From: Lachnoclostridium sp. An196
Lineage (GTDB): Bacteria; Bacillota; Clostridia; Lachnospirales; Lachnospiraceae
NCBI RefSeq assembly: GCF_002160135.1
Contig: NZ_NFJZ01000008.1
Coordinates: forward strand, 112,005-176,004
DNA length: 64,000 nucleotides
Direction of reading: 5' to 3'
Shown here: positions 40,801 to 49,899 of the stretch, one piece after another
Position numbering within the stretch: the stretch's first letter is position 1
Layout: every line of letters starts with the position of its first letter
Program-made: the position numbers and the translations under genes
Notes under the pieces: generated by a model
Seen by the model: only the letters and a program-made list of their open reading frames with translations
What the model was told of the DNA's origin: nothing
Database searches by the model: none

Positions 40801-42078
40801 CTATCTCAATTCTGTCTTGCCGCCCATGTAGGGACGAAGCACTTCCGGAATCCGAACGCTTCCGTCAGCCTGAAGATTGTTCTCCAGAAATGCGATCAAC
40901 ATACGGGGCGGCGCAACTACTGTATTGTTCAATGTATGCGCGAAATACTTGCCATCTTTCCCATCTACGCGGATTTTAAGTCTCCTTGCCTGAGCGTCTC
41001 CCAGATTGGAGCAGCTTCCTACTTCAAAATACTTCTTCTGTCTTGGAGACCATGCTTCCACATCAAAAGATTTTACTTTCAGATCTGCCAGGTCACCGGA
41101 ACAGCACTCCAGCGTTCTCACCGGAATATCCATGGACCGGAACAAATCAACGGTGTTCTGCCACAGTTTATCAAACCACATCATACTGTCTTCCGGCTTA
41201 CATACCACAATCATCTCCTGCTTTTCAAACTGATGGATGCGGTATACTCCTCTTTCCTCAATGCCGTGAGCGCCTTTCTCTTTACGGAAACACGGAGAAT
41301 AGCTGGTCAATGTATAAGGAAGCTTTTCTTCCGGAATGATCGTATCGATAAATTTACCGATCATGGAATGTTCGCTGGTGCCGATCAAATAGAGATCCTC
41401 TCCTTCAATCTTGTACATCATGGCGTCCATCTCGGCAAAGCTCATTACGCCGGTAACCACATTGCTTCTGATCATGAAAGGAGGTACGCAATAAGTAAAA
41501 CCTCTGTCGATCATAAAGTCTCTCGCGTATGCGATCACGGCGGAATGCAGTCTGGCAATATCTCCCATGAGGTAATAGAAACCATTTCCCGCTACTTTTC
41601 TGGCGCTGTCCAGATCAATGCCATTAAAGCGCTCCATAATCTCCGTGTGGTACGGAATTTCAAAATCTGGAACCACCGGATCTCCATATTTGGTAACTTC
41701 CACATTCTCACCGTCATCTTTTCCGATGGGTACGCTTGGATCAATGATATTGGGAAGAGTCATCATGATCTTTGTTACTTTTTCATTTAATTCTGTCTCT
41801 TTCGCAGAAAGTTCTTCCAGGCGGGCAGCCTGGGCAGCCACCTGTTTTTTCACTTCTTCCGCTTCTTCTTTCTTTCCCTGTCCCATCAGAGCACCGATCT
41901 GTTTAGACAGTTTATTTCTCTCCGCGCGCAGCTGGTCTGCTTCCTGCTGAGAAGCTCTTCTCTCCGCATCCAACTGAATCACTTCATCTACCAGAGGAAG
42001 CTTCTGATCCTGGAATTTATTTCTAATATTCTGCTTTACAACTTCGGGATTTTCCCTGACAAATTTCAAATCTAACAT
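40801..42078 (-). CDS. serS: Seryl-tRNA synthetase
   Basis: 425 residues, normal length. The N-terminal coiled-coil arm (AERRASQQEADQLRAERNKLSKQIGALMGQGKKEEAEEVKK) binds the tRNA. Class II motifs follow: TSYSPCFRKEKGAHGIEERGVYRIHQFEKQEM (motif 2), and NNTVVAPPRMLIAFLENN near the end (motif 3, NGT..A/R-like with R). Charges tRNA-Ser with serine in the cytoplasm. GGAGGATATGT precedes the start. No T-box leader is seen upstream. Confidence 0.97.
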   Translation of the reverse strand: MLDLKFVRENPEVVKQNIRNKFQDQKLPLVDEVIQLDAERRASQQEADQLRAERNKLSKQIGALMGQGKKEEAEEVKKQVAAQAARLEELSAKETELNEKVTKIMMTLPNIIDPSVPIGKDDGENVEVTKYGDPVVPDFEIPYHTEIMERFNGIDLDSARKVAGNGFYYLMGDIARLHSAVIAYARDFMIDRGFTYCVPPFMIRSNVVTGVMSFAEMDAMMYKIEGEDLYLIGTSEHSMIGKFIDTIIPEEKLPYTLTSYSPCFRKEKGAHGIEERGVYRIHQFEKQEMIVVCKPEDSMMWFDKLWQNTVDLFRSMDIPVRTLECCSGDLADLKVKSFDVEAWSPRQKKYFEVGSCSNLGDAQARRLKIRVDGKDGKYFAHTLNNTVVAPPRMLIAFLENNLQADGSVRIPEVLRPYMGGKTELR

Positions 42079-42122
42079 ACATATCCTCCTGTTTCACTCT
42101 AAACATCTGAACTCATTCTTTC

Positions 42123-42151
42123 ATCATATAATAGTATCCTTTAATTTGCAA
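42123..42151 (-). promoter_or_regulatory. Promoter of serS
   Basis: On the minus strand TTGCAA (42146-42151) and TATGAT (42123-42128) are separated by 17 bases, 45 bases upstream of the serS start. Confidence 0.5.
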
Positions 42152-42162
42152 GTATTCCCATA

Positions 42163-42687
42163 TCATTCTTCTGCAATTCCGCCGTTAACGGCCAGTTTCA
42201 GTGCCTCTGCTTCCTCTTCTGACAGATTAATATATGATTCTCCTTTGATGATCTCTTTCACATAAGAGTAACATCCTTCTCTGCTGTACATAGAATTGAT
42301 CAATATTCCGTTATTTTCTTTATCAAGAAGTGCCAGAGAATAACTTAATTTTCCGCTCATTTCACGAAACGCGTCATATTTTACCAGACCCGTTTTTTGG
42401 TAAACGCTTTGAAGATTGTCGTTGATATCCAGAATCTGCTTTTTATTTTCTTCACTGGAATTCTCCAGTTTATCAAGACGATCAAACTGGTTTAGGATTG
42501 TATCTTCCATGGATTCCATATCTTTTCCTCTCATAAACCTATCATACTTACGATACAGTTTTTTCATTTTACATAAATTTACAATATACAGAATAATCAA
42601 TATCAGCGTGATCACTAAAAGGCCAATCATAATATAGGCCGGGTCAATTCCATAAGATGCCAGATATTCTAAAATCGGACTGTTCAT
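42163..42687 (-). CDS. DUF4446 family membrane protein
   Basis: 174 residues. One membrane helix at about residues 19-38 (IMIGLLVITLILIILYIVNL) is followed by a coiled coil (MEDTILNQFDRLDKLENSSEENKKQILDINDNL) and a domain with LVKYDAFREMSGKLSYSLALLDKENNGILINSMYSREGCYSYVKEI. This is the DUF4446 layout, typically found beside parAB in Clostridia. Role unknown; lies 26 bases downstream of parB. Confidence 0.85.
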   Translation of the reverse strand: MNSPILEYLASYGIDPAYIMIGLLVITLILIILYIVNLCKMKKLYRKYDRFMRGKDMESMEDTILNQFDRLDKLENSSEENKKQILDINDNLQSVYQKTGLVKYDAFREMSGKLSYSLALLDKENNGILINSMYSREGCYSYVKEIIKGESYINLSEEEAEALKLAVNGGIAEE

Positions 42688-42713
42688 GCTATTTTCTCCT
42701 TTGTAATATTTCG

Positions 42714-43586
42714 CTATTTTGTCAGAATATCCATCAGACGCTCTAATTCTTCCACTGAATAGTATTCAATCTCTATTTTGCCTCTCTGCTCATTTTTTCG
42801 ATTTATGGAAACTTTTGTTCCGAGAGCCGCTTTCATTTTCTCTTCCAAACTTTCATAGACTGCAGTCTGTCCGGGATCCTCTGCTTTCTTTGGCGGTTTT
42901 TCTTTTCCTATATTCTTTACAAACTTTTCCACCTCTCTCACGCTCATTTTCTCATTAAAGATCTTTTGCGCTGCCTGAATCTGCAGCTTGGGATCTTCTA
43001 TTGCCAGGAGCGCTCTCGCGTGTCCGGTTGTCAGCATACCATCCACTACCATTTGCTGAACCCTTTCATCCAGCTTTAAAAGACGCATAGAATTTGTCAC
43101 TGCTGTCCTGCTTTTTGCCACTCTTTCCGCTACCTCTTCCTGTTTTAAATGAAATTCAGTGAGCAAACGCTTATAGGCAATGGCTTCTTCTATAGGATTC
43201 AGATCTTCCCTCTGAATATTTTCGATCAGAGATATCTCTACTATTTCCTGATCCGACATATCACGAATTACAACAGGAACTTCTTTTAATCCGGCTGCTT
43301 TTGCTGCTCTCCATCTTCGTTCTCCTGCTATTATTTCGTAGTAATCGTCTCTTTTCTGCACAATCAGCGGCTGCAGAATTCCAAACTGTTTTACAGAATC
43401 TGTCAATTCCTGCAATGATTCTTCATCAAATTTTTTTCTGGGCTGATCTCTGTTTGGTTCGATTTGATTGATTTTTAATCTTATCTCTGCCGGTTTTTCA
43501 ACCACTTTAACCTTTTCCGGTACCTTTCCGGTATCAGGTATCAGACTGTCCAGGCCTTTCCCAAGACCTCCTCTTTTTACTGCCAT
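42714..43586 (-). CDS. parB: Chromosome-partitioning protein ParB (Spo0J)
   Basis: 290 residues. Motifs: IEPNRDQPRKKFDEESLQELTDSVKQFGILQPLIV, YEIIAGERRWRAAKAAGLKEVPVVI (CTP-binding region), an HTH (KQEEVAERVAKSRTAVTNSMRLLKL), and TTGHARALLAIED. It binds parS and spreads as a CTP-driven clamp to recruit SMC and drive origin segregation. The start overlaps the end of parA by 10 bases. Two parS sites lie 1.1 kb upstream. Confidence 0.97.
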   Translation of the reverse strand: MAVKRGGLGKGLDSLIPDTGKVPEKVKVVEKPAEIRLKINQIEPNRDQPRKKFDEESLQELTDSVKQFGILQPLIVQKRDDYYEIIAGERRWRAAKAAGLKEVPVVIRDMSDQEIVEISLIENIQREDLNPIEEAIAYKRLLTEFHLKQEEVAERVAKSRTAVTNSMRLLKLDERVQQMVVDGMLTTGHARALLAIEDPKLQIQAAQKIFNEKMSVREVEKFVKNIGKEKPPKKAEDPGQTAVYESLEEKMKAALGTKVSINRKNEQRGKIEIEYYSVEELERLMDILTK

Positions 43587-44353
43587 TCTGTTTCTCCTTT
43601 ATGCAATACTTCCTGTGCCAGCAAACGATAGCTTTCCGCGCCTGCCGAACGGGGATCGTACAGATTAATCGGAAGGCCGTGACTCGGAGCTTCTGCCAGA
43701 CGGACATTTCTTGGAATAATTGTTTTATAAATATTCTGATGAAGATAACCCTTTACATTTTCCACTACCTGAAGAGAAAGATTTGTTCTGGCATCATACA
43801 TGGTAAATACAACGCCTTCTATTTCCAGATCCGGATTTAATCTTTCCTGTACTAATTCTATCGTATGTATCAGCTGGCTTAACCCTTCTAGCGCATAATA
43901 TTCACATTGAATAGGTACAAGAACCGTATTGGCAGCTGTTAATGCATTTACTGTAAGCATATTCAATGACGGCGGACAATCTATAATAATAAAATCATAC
44001 TGATCCGCCACTTTGGATACTTGTTTTCTTAATATGTACTCTTTCTCCTCAATACCGATCAGCTCTATCTCGGCTCCGGCCAGATTTACATTTGATGCCA
44101 CCAGATATTGGTTGTCTATCTCTGTTTTTATAATACATTCCTTTATCTCACATTCCCCCAGCAATAAATCATATACGTTATTTTCTGTCGCATTTTTATC
44201 AACGCCAAGACCGCTGGTGGTATTTCCCTGTGGGTCAATATCGATAGTCAACACTTTCTGACCTATTTCCGCAAGACATGCGGAGAGATTGATCGCTGTT
44301 GTTGTTTTCCCGACGCCGCCCTTCTGGTTTGCGATCGCTATAATTCTTCCCAC
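43577..44353 (-). CDS. parA: Chromosome-partitioning ATPase ParA (Soj)
   Basis: 258 residues from a GTG at 44353-44351 with AAAGGAG upstream; the frame continues further, but through repeat DNA. The deviant Walker A IAIANQKGGVGKTTTAINL is at the very N-terminus, with DIDPQGN and DFIIIDCPPSLNMLTVNAL following. ParA forms DNA-bound dimers and, with ParB, controls origin segregation and DnaA activity. Length is normal for Soj. Confidence 0.96.
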   Translation of the reverse strand: MGRIIAIANQKGGVGKTTTAINLSACLAEIGQKVLTIDIDPQGNTTSGLGVDKNATENNVYDLLLGECEIKECIIKTEIDNQYLVASNVNLAGAEIELIGIEEKEYILRKQVSKVADQYDFIIIDCPPSLNMLTVNALTAANTVLVPIQCEYYALEGLSQLIHTIELVQERLNPDLEIEGVVFTMYDARTNLSLQVVENVKGYLHQNIYKTIIPRNVRLAEAPSHGLPINLYDPRSAGAESYRLLAQEVLHKGETEWQ

Positions 44354-44395
44354 AATATTTCTCCTTTGATATAATATGACGTTTTCCGCAGTGTA

Positions 44396-44510
44396 GCTGT
44401 CTTCCGCGGTTTTACCCCGCAGTGCGCGTTCGTCTCCGTTTCTCTTCGACTCGCTCCCGGGCTTCGCCCTATGGAATCCGCTAAAAACAGATCCTTTCAT
44501 GCAAGCATGA
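44396..44510. repeat. 115-base direct repeat, copy 1
   Basis: It is nearly identical to 44523-44637 (three substitutions, no gaps). It starts GCTGTCTTCCGCGG and ends GCAAGCATGA, and contains the palindromic GGGCTTCGCCC. It lies between parA and the parS sites and has no coding sense. G+C-rich for this core region. Confidence 0.9.
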
Positions 44511-44522
44511 TGCGGCTGTTTT

Positions 44523-44637
44523 GCTGTCTTCCGCGGTTTTACCCCGCAGTGCGCGCTCGTCTCCGCTTCTCTTCGACTCGCTCCCGGGCTTCGCCCTATG
44601 GAATCCGCTAAAAACAGATCCTTTCATGCGAGCATGA
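44523..44637. repeat. 115-base direct repeat, copy 2
   Basis: Second copy, 127 bases downstream of the first. Differences are T/C at two sites and A/G near the CATGC(A/G)AGCATG end. Its last part forms the left arm of a long inverted repeat with 44641-44660. Confidence 0.9.
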
Positions 44638-44660
44638 AGAATCTGTTTTTAGCGGATTCC
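44600..44660. repeat. Long inverted repeat beside copy 2
   Basis: Twenty bases at 44600-44619 pair perfectly with 44641-44660. The 21-base interval contains a nested CATGC/GCATG stem, giving a nearly continuous hairpin of about 30 pairs. No T-run follows, so it is not a classical terminator. It may be an intergenic repeat element end. Confidence 0.8.
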
Positions 44661-44699
44661 GCACTGCTCATTGCTTACGGGGACATTATATCATAAAAG

Positions 44700-44715
44700 T
44701 GTTTCACGTGAAACA
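44700..44715. promoter_or_regulatory. parS site 1
   Basis: TGTTTCACGTGAAACA, a perfect 16-base match to the ParB/Spo0J binding site. It lies about 350 bases upstream of parA and 8.3 kb from dnaA. Confidence 0.96.
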
Positions 44716-44746
44716 TTGAGATTTTATTTTTTTAATCATTTTAAGA

Positions 44747-44762
44747 TGTTTCACGTGAAACA
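44747..44762. promoter_or_regulatory. parS site 2
   Basis: A second perfect TGTTTCACGTGAAACA, 47 bases from the first. Close paired sites favour ParB loading at the origin. Confidence 0.96.
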
Positions 44763-44780
44763 TACTGCGGAATTTTCCTG

Positions 44781-44809
44781 TTGAAGGTTCGAATGATATA
44801 GTATAAAAT
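44781..44809 (+). promoter_or_regulatory. Promoter of the alpha/beta hydrolase gene
   Basis: TTGAAG (44781-44786) and TAAAAT (44804-44809) are 17 bases apart, about 40 bases ahead of the gene start. It lies 18 bases after parS 2, so ParB spreading might affect it. Confidence 0.5.
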
Positions 44810-44849
44810 AGACACAAGAATAAACTGTCAAGCGAAAAGAGGTATTTGT

Positions 44850-45812
44850 ATGAAAACAAATAAAATCACTCTGACCGTGTCTCTTCTCACGTTGACCGGA
44901 ACGGCGTTGAGCGGTATATTTGCTATTAACAAAACCATTGACAAATTAGCTACATCCAAAGGGCTTCTGGACGAAAGGAAAAAAGAAACTTATCACTGGA
45001 GATTCGGAGATATATGCTACAATGTCTGTGGAGAAGGAAAACCGGTTCTATTAATACACAATTTAAAAACAGGCAGTTCTTCTGTAGAATGGTCTTCTAT
45101 TATACCGGAACTTTCTAGAACAAATACTGTCTATGCAGTCGATATGCTTGGTTGCGGTCTTTCCGAACATTCCAATATCACCTATACCAGCTACATGTAC
45201 ACACAGCTGATCATTGACTTTATTCAAAATGTGATCCGAAGAAAAACCCATGTAGTCGCAACAGGTAAATCAGCCGCTATCGTACTTGACGCGTGCAGCA
45301 TCAACGAAAATCTTTTTGAAGATATTGTTCTGATCAATCCGGAGAATTTAAGAACATTGCGTAAAAGACCTGCGAAAAGAACAAAAACCGCGGAATTCTT
45401 TATCAAACTGCCCATTATTGGTAATTTTATATATCATATTGCTACCAGTAAAAAGAAAATTCGAGAAACATTTGAAAGACGATACTATTACGATACAGAA
45501 AAAATATCCGACACCTGTATTGACTTTTACTACGAATCAGCACATCTTGGCAATGGAAACGCGAAAAATCTTTTCCGGAGTCTTGCAGGCAGATATCTCA
45601 ATACTGATATAACGCGTGTACTGAAAGAAACCAACAAAAATATACACATTCTGGCAGGACGTGAAATTACAGATATTAAAGGAATTATAAAGGAATATCA
45701 GTATTATAATCCGTCCATTGAAGCAGAGTACATCGACTATACCAGAGAACTGCCTCAACTGGAAGCCCCAAAAGAAATAATGAAATATCTGAATATATAT
45801 CTTTATAATTAA
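44850..45812 (+). CDS. Alpha/beta hydrolase fold protein, degenerate active site
   Basis: 320 residues. A hydrophobic N-terminal segment (residues 6-26, ITLTVSLLTLTGTALSGIFAI) is probably a membrane anchor. The fold markers follow: VLLIHNLKTGSSSVEW (oxyanion region), VYAVDMLGCGLSEHS, and VVATGKSAAIVLDA as nucleophile elbow (G-x-S-x-A). Where the catalytic histidine is expected the text is RELPQLEAPKEI, with glutamine in its place, so the activity is doubtful. Lies head-on to the partition operon; AAAAGAGG upstream. Function unknown. Confidence 0.75.
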   Translation: MKTNKITLTVSLLTLTGTALSGIFAINKTIDKLATSKGLLDERKKETYHWRFGDICYNVCGEGKPVLLIHNLKTGSSSVEWSSIIPELSRTNTVYAVDMLGCGLSEHSNITYTSYMYTQLIIDFIQNVIRRKTHVVATGKSAAIVLDACSINENLFEDIVLINPENLRTLRKRPAKRTKTAEFFIKLPIIGNFIYHIATSKKKIRETFERRYYYDTEKISDTCIDFYYESAHLGNGNAKNLFRSLAGRYLNTDITRVLKETNKNIHILAGREITDIKGIIKEYQYYNPSIEAEYIDYTRELPQLEAPKEIMKYLNIYLYN

Positions 45813-45815
45813 AAA

Positions 45816-45850
45816 TAAGGATTGCTGTGACAGAAACAGCAATCCTTTCT
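45816..45850. terminator. Bidirectional terminator
   Basis: AAGGATTGCTGT pairs with ACAGCAATCCTT over 12 bases with a 7-base loop; T-rich tails lie on both strands. It separates the convergent hydrolase gene and rsmG. Confidence 0.88.
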
Positions 45851-45851
45851 T

Positions 45852-46574
45852 TTATGAAAGTGGGCTTCTGGAGGGAAGTCCTGATTTTCTCGGATATTTT
45901 TTGGGAGTTTTTTTTATTTTTCGGATTATAACCATAGACCTTCCAATATCTGTTCCCGGAAGATAGAATTTTTCACACTTCTCTGTTTCGCCTCCCAGAA
46001 TAGAAACCGATTTACAGGCATTCCGCAATTCCTCTTCTATATCGCCGGATTTATAAGATACAAATCTTCCTCCTACTTTCACATACGGAAGGCAATATTC
46101 ACACAAAGTCGCGAGATTTGCTACTGCTCTGGAAACACATATGTCATAAATCTCCCTTTTCACGCCTTCTTTTGCGAAATCCTCCGCACGTCCGTGAATC
46201 GTCTCGACATCTTGCAGACAAGTTTCCTGTATTACCTGATCCAAAAAGCGAATACGTTTATTCAGTGAATCCAGAAGAGTTACTTTTAATCGAGGGAACG
46301 CAATTTTTAATGGAAGACCCGGAAAACCGGCTCCGGTACCAATATCAATCAGGTTATCTACATCTTCCAGATTTAAATAGGAAATTATCGACAAACTGTC
46401 CACGAAATGTTTTTGTACTACTTCCTCAAACTCCGTAATACCGGTAAGATTCATAAACTGATTCCACTCCGCCAGCAGTTCATAATATTTGAAAAACTGT
46501 TCCGCCTGTCTGTCTGTAATTTCCAGCCCGATTTCTGCTATTTTATTCTTTATATATGTTATTTGATCTTTCAT
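45852..46574 (-). CDS. rsmG: 16S rRNA (guanine-N7) methyltransferase RsmG (GidB)
   Basis: 240 residues. Begins with the usual helical start (ITDRQAEQFFKYYELLAEWNQFMNLTGI), then the SAM site LIDIGTGAGFPGLPLKIAFP, VTLLDSLNKRIRFLDQ, and DICVSRAVANLATLCEYCLPYVKVGGRFVSYK. Methylates G527 (E. coli numbering) of 16S rRNA. Last gene of the mnmE-mnmG-rsmG set, two bases after mnmG. Confidence 0.96.
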   Translation of the reverse strand: MKDQITYIKNKIAEIGLEITDRQAEQFFKYYELLAEWNQFMNLTGITEFEEVVQKHFVDSLSIISYLNLEDVDNLIDIGTGAGFPGLPLKIAFPRLKVTLLDSLNKRIRFLDQVIQETCLQDVETIHGRAEDFAKEGVKREIYDICVSRAVANLATLCEYCLPYVKVGGRFVSYKSGDIEEELRNACKSVSILGGETEKCEKFYLPGTDIGRSMVIIRKIKKTPKKYPRKSGLPSRSPLS

Positions 46575-46576
46575 AT

Positions 46577-48472
46577 TTATTCATCCACATGTTTTTTTGT
46601 CTGCCGCTGTTCCAGATAGACCAGCAATACCGAAATATCTGCCGGTGAAACACCGGAAATGCGGGAAGCCTGACCAAGAGATATGGGTTTACATAATTTT
46701 AATTTTTGAACTGCTTCTATCCGAAGACTTTTTATCTGATCATAATCCAGATCCTCGGGTATTCTGCGCCCTTCCAGCTTTTTAAACTGTTCTACCTGTT
46801 TCATCTGTCTTTTTATATAACCGTCATATTTAATATCGATCTCCACCTGCTCTATAATATCCTGAGGAAGTTCCGGCCGGGACGGATCGATGGGAGCCAG
46901 ATCCTTATAATGAATTTCCGGACGTTTCAGAATCTCTGCCAGGGAGACTGCCGTCTTAAGAGGCGTACTGCCGCAGGCCGTCAGAAGTTCCTGTACTTCT
47001 CTGGACGCTCCCACCATCCGGCTTTCAAGCCTGTTCTTTTCTTCATCAATTCTTCGTATCTTTTCCTTTAACGCCTGATAACGTTCTTCAGATATCAATC
47101 CCACCTGATATCCAATAGGCGTCAGTCTTTGATCTGCGTTATCCTGACGCAAAAGCAGACGGTATTCAGAACGGGAAGTCATCATACGGTACGGTTCATG
47201 ATTTTCCTTTGTCACCAGGTCATCGATCAGAACGCCGATATATCCCTGCGAACGATCGATGACGATCTGATCTCTTCCAAGCACCTCCATAGCCGCGTTG
47301 ATGCCGGCAATCAATCCCTGAGCAGCGGCTTCTTCATAACCTGAACTTCCATTAAACTGTCCGCCGCTGAAAAGGCCTTTGATGTTTTTAAATTCCAGAG
47401 TCGGATAGAGCTGCTGCGGATTGATGCAATCATACTCGATTGCGTATGCGTTTCTGACGATTTTTGCATGCTCCAGTCCCGGAACCGAATGATACATGGC
47501 ATGCTGTACATCCTCAGGCAGAGAACTGGACATACCGCCCACATACATTTCTGTCGTATACCGTCCTTCCGGCTCTATGAATACCTGATGTCTGTTTTTA
47601 TCCGAAAATCTCACTACCTTGTCTTCGATGGAAGGACAATACCTGGGACCCGTTCCTTCTATCACACCGGAATATAAAGGAGAACGATCCAGATTTGCGC
47701 GTATAATTTCATGCGTTTTTTCATTCGTATAAGTCAGCCAGCAGGATACCTGGTCTATCTGAACGGATTCCGGATCTGTCGTAAAAGAAAAAGGTATTAC
47801 TCTGGAATCTCCAAACTGTTCTTCCATCTTGGAATAATCGATAGTTCTTCCATCGATTCTGGCCGGAGTTCCTGTTTTGAAACGGTATATTTCAATACCC
47901 AGGCTTTTCAGAGAATCAGTCAGATGATTGGCAGCCTGCAGACCGTTTGGTCCTGTATAATTGCTGACATCTCCATAGATACAGCGGGCTCTCAGATAAG
48001 TGCCCGTACAGAGGATCACGGCTTTCGCGTGATAAACCGCGCCCGAATACAGACGCACGCCGGATACATGGCCTTCTTCCGTCAATATTTCCGACACCTC
48101 TGCCTGTACGATCTGAAGATGATCCGTATTCTCCAGAACCTGTCTCATGGCACGGCTGTATTCTGCTTTATCCGCCTGCGCCCTCAGAGAATGGACTGCC
48201 GGACCTTTAGACACATTCAACATTTTCGACTGGATAAAAGTACGGTCTATTACTTTTCCCATCTCACCGCCCAGCGCGTCTACTTCTCTCACCAGATGTC
48301 CCTTGGAACTGCCGCCGATATTGGGATTGCATGGCATAAGAGCAATACTGTCCACACTTACTGTAAAAACCGCTGTTTCAAGTCCCAGTCTGGCACAGGC
48401 AAGAGACGCCTCACATCCGGCATGCCCGGCGCCTACCACTGCTACATCCACATATTCTTCTAAAAATGGCAT
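46577..48472 (-). CDS. mnmG: tRNA uridine 5-carboxymethylaminomethyl modification enzyme MnmG
   Basis: 631 residues, normal length. The FAD site [30 protein letters not shown] is at the N-terminus. Also visible: [44 protein letters not shown], and the C-terminal helical [25 protein letters not shown]. With MnmE it modifies the wobble uridine of several tRNAs in the cytoplasm. Confidence 0.97.
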   Translation of the reverse strand: MPFLEEYVDVAVVGAGHAGCEASLACARLGLETAVFTVSVDSIALMPCNPNIGGSSKGHLVREVDALGGEMGKVIDRTFIQSKMLNVSKGPAVHSLRAQADKAEYSRAMRQVLENTDHLQIVQAEVSEILTEEGHVSGVRLYSGAVYHAKAVILCTGTYLRARCIYGDVSNYTGPNGLQAANHLTDSLKSLGIEIYRFKTGTPARIDGRTIDYSKMEEQFGDSRVIPFSFTTDPESVQIDQVSCWLTYTNEKTHEIIRANLDRSPLYSGVIEGTGPRYCPSIEDKVVRFSDKNRHQVFIEPEGRYTTEMYVGGMSSSLPEDVQHAMYHSVPGLEHAKIVRNAYAIEYDCINPQQLYPTLEFKNIKGLFSGGQFNGSSGYEEAAAQGLIAGINAAMEVLGRDQIVIDRSQGYIGVLIDDLVTKENHEPYRMMTSRSEYRLLLRQDNADQRLTPIGYQVGLISEERYQALKEKIRRIDEEKNRLESRMVGASREVQELLTACGSTPLKTAVSLAEILKRPEIHYKDLAPIDPSRPELPQDIIEQVEIDIKYDGYIKRQMKQVEQFKKLEGRRIPEDLDYDQIKSLRIEAVQKLKLCKPISLGQASRISGVSPADISVLLVYLEQRQTKKHVDE

Positions 48473-48482
48473 CTTCTATTCC

Positions 48483-49868
48483 TCATTTTCCCATACAGAA
48501 TTTACTGAATATCTCGTTTACCAGATCTTCTCCGACTGATTCGCCTAATATCTGTCCTAAAGAATCATAGGCAGCCATCAAGTCAATAGAAAAAAAGTCT
48601 TCCGGCATACCTGCTTCAATACTCTCTTTTACTCTTTCAAAGCTCCGCTTCGCTTCTTCCATGGCGTTTTTCTGTCTGACATTGGTCAGATATACTTCGT
48701 CATTAAACGATACTCTTCCCTCCAGAAACATCTTTTCCAGAAGATCAGCAAATTCTTCAATTCCCGTCTCTTCTCTGGCGGAAACGGATATAACCGGTTT
48801 GGAAAGCCTCTCCTGAATCATTTCCGAATTGACCGCCGACGGCAAATCAGATTTGTTTAACAGAACAATAACATTCTGATCTTTCAAAAACGATATGATT
48901 TCTTCATCATTTTCATCCAAAACCGAAGAACTGTCAACTACATATAATACCAGATCCGCCTCATTCACCATATTTTTCGCGCGGTCCACACCGATCCGTT
49001 CCACCACATCCTCTGTCTCACGAATGCCTGCCGTATCCACCAGATTTAACGTAAGTCCCCTGATCCGGATCTGTTCTTCCAGTGCGTCTCTGGTAGTTCC
49101 GGCGATTTCCGTCACAATTGCCCTTTCATCTCCGGCCAGCACATTCAGCAGCGAAGACTTTCCCACATTAGGCTTACCTACGATAACCGTACGGATTCCT
49201 TCCCTCAAAACTCTTCCTTCTTCCGCTCCTGTCAACAATTCTTCTGACTCTTTCAGAAAGTTATCCACTTTTACACATAATTTTTGTGGATAACCTTCCA
49301 GACTGATATGTTCAGGGTCGTCAAGCGCCGATTCTATATAGGCAATCTCGTAGAGAACCTGTTCTCTCAAGGCACGGATCTTTTTCATCACTGAACCTTT
49401 CAGCTGGGAAACAGAACTCTTCAGCGCGTATTCATTTTTTGCCTGAATCACATCCATGACCGCCTCTGCCTGGCTAAGATCGATCCTGCCGTTCAGGAAT
49501 GCTCTCTTCGTAAATTCTCCGGGATCCGCCGGCCTCGCACCATTCCTGATTACCAGATCCAGTATCCTTTTCATCACATATACGCCGCCATGACAATGAA
49601 TTTCTACAGTATCTTCCGCTGTATAACTATGAGGCTTCTTCATAAGAAGAACAAGAACCTCGTCTATGATCTCCTCACCATCTTTAATCATTCCATAATG
49701 TGCCGTATATGCAGCCTGTTCCGATAATTTCTTTCCTTTTTTTCCCGGATGAAATATTTTTTCCGCTATCGATACGGATTTCTCGCCGCTGATTCTGATG
49801 ATACCAATACCGGAACCGGTCATAGCCGTAGATATCGCCGCAATCGTATCGTTTTTATATAATTCCAT
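48483..49868 (-). CDS. mnmE: tRNA modification GTPase MnmE
   Basis: 461 residues from ATG 49868 (AAAGGAG upstream); in-frame codons further up run into the khpB region. N-terminal folate-binding domain (DTIAAISTAMTGSGIGIIRISG), helical domain, and an inserted GTPase with GKPNVGKSSLLNVL, DTAGIRETED and NKSD. Ends FCMGK, the conserved C-x-G-K that supplies the catalytic cysteine. Partner of MnmG. Confidence 0.97.
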   Translation of the reverse strand: MELYKNDTIAAISTAMTGSGIGIIRISGEKSVSIAEKIFHPGKKGKKLSEQAAYTAHYGMIKDGEEIIDEVLVLLMKKPHSYTAEDTVEIHCHGGVYVMKRILDLVIRNGARPADPGEFTKRAFLNGRIDLSQAEAVMDVIQAKNEYALKSSVSQLKGSVMKKIRALREQVLYEIAYIESALDDPEHISLEGYPQKLCVKVDNFLKESEELLTGAEEGRVLREGIRTVIVGKPNVGKSSLLNVLAGDERAIVTEIAGTTRDALEEQIRIRGLTLNLVDTAGIRETEDVVERIGVDRAKNMVNEADLVLYVVDSSSVLDENDEEIISFLKDQNVIVLLNKSDLPSAVNSEMIQERLSKPVISVSAREETGIEEFADLLEKMFLEGRVSFNDEVYLTNVRQKNAMEEAKRSFERVKESIEAGMPEDFFSIDLMAAYDSLGQILGESVGEDLVNEIFSKFCMGK

Positions 49869-49899
49869 CTTAAACTCCTTTAATGTAAAAAGAGGACGC

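Noticed and set aside
42079..42162. T-box leader ahead of serS
   Set aside because: The gap is only 84 bases and has a plain promoter; there is no room for a T-box structure.
44396..44637. Possible CRISPR or rRNA-like repeat array
   Set aside because: Only two 115-base copies with a short spacer; no cas genes and no short regular repeats.
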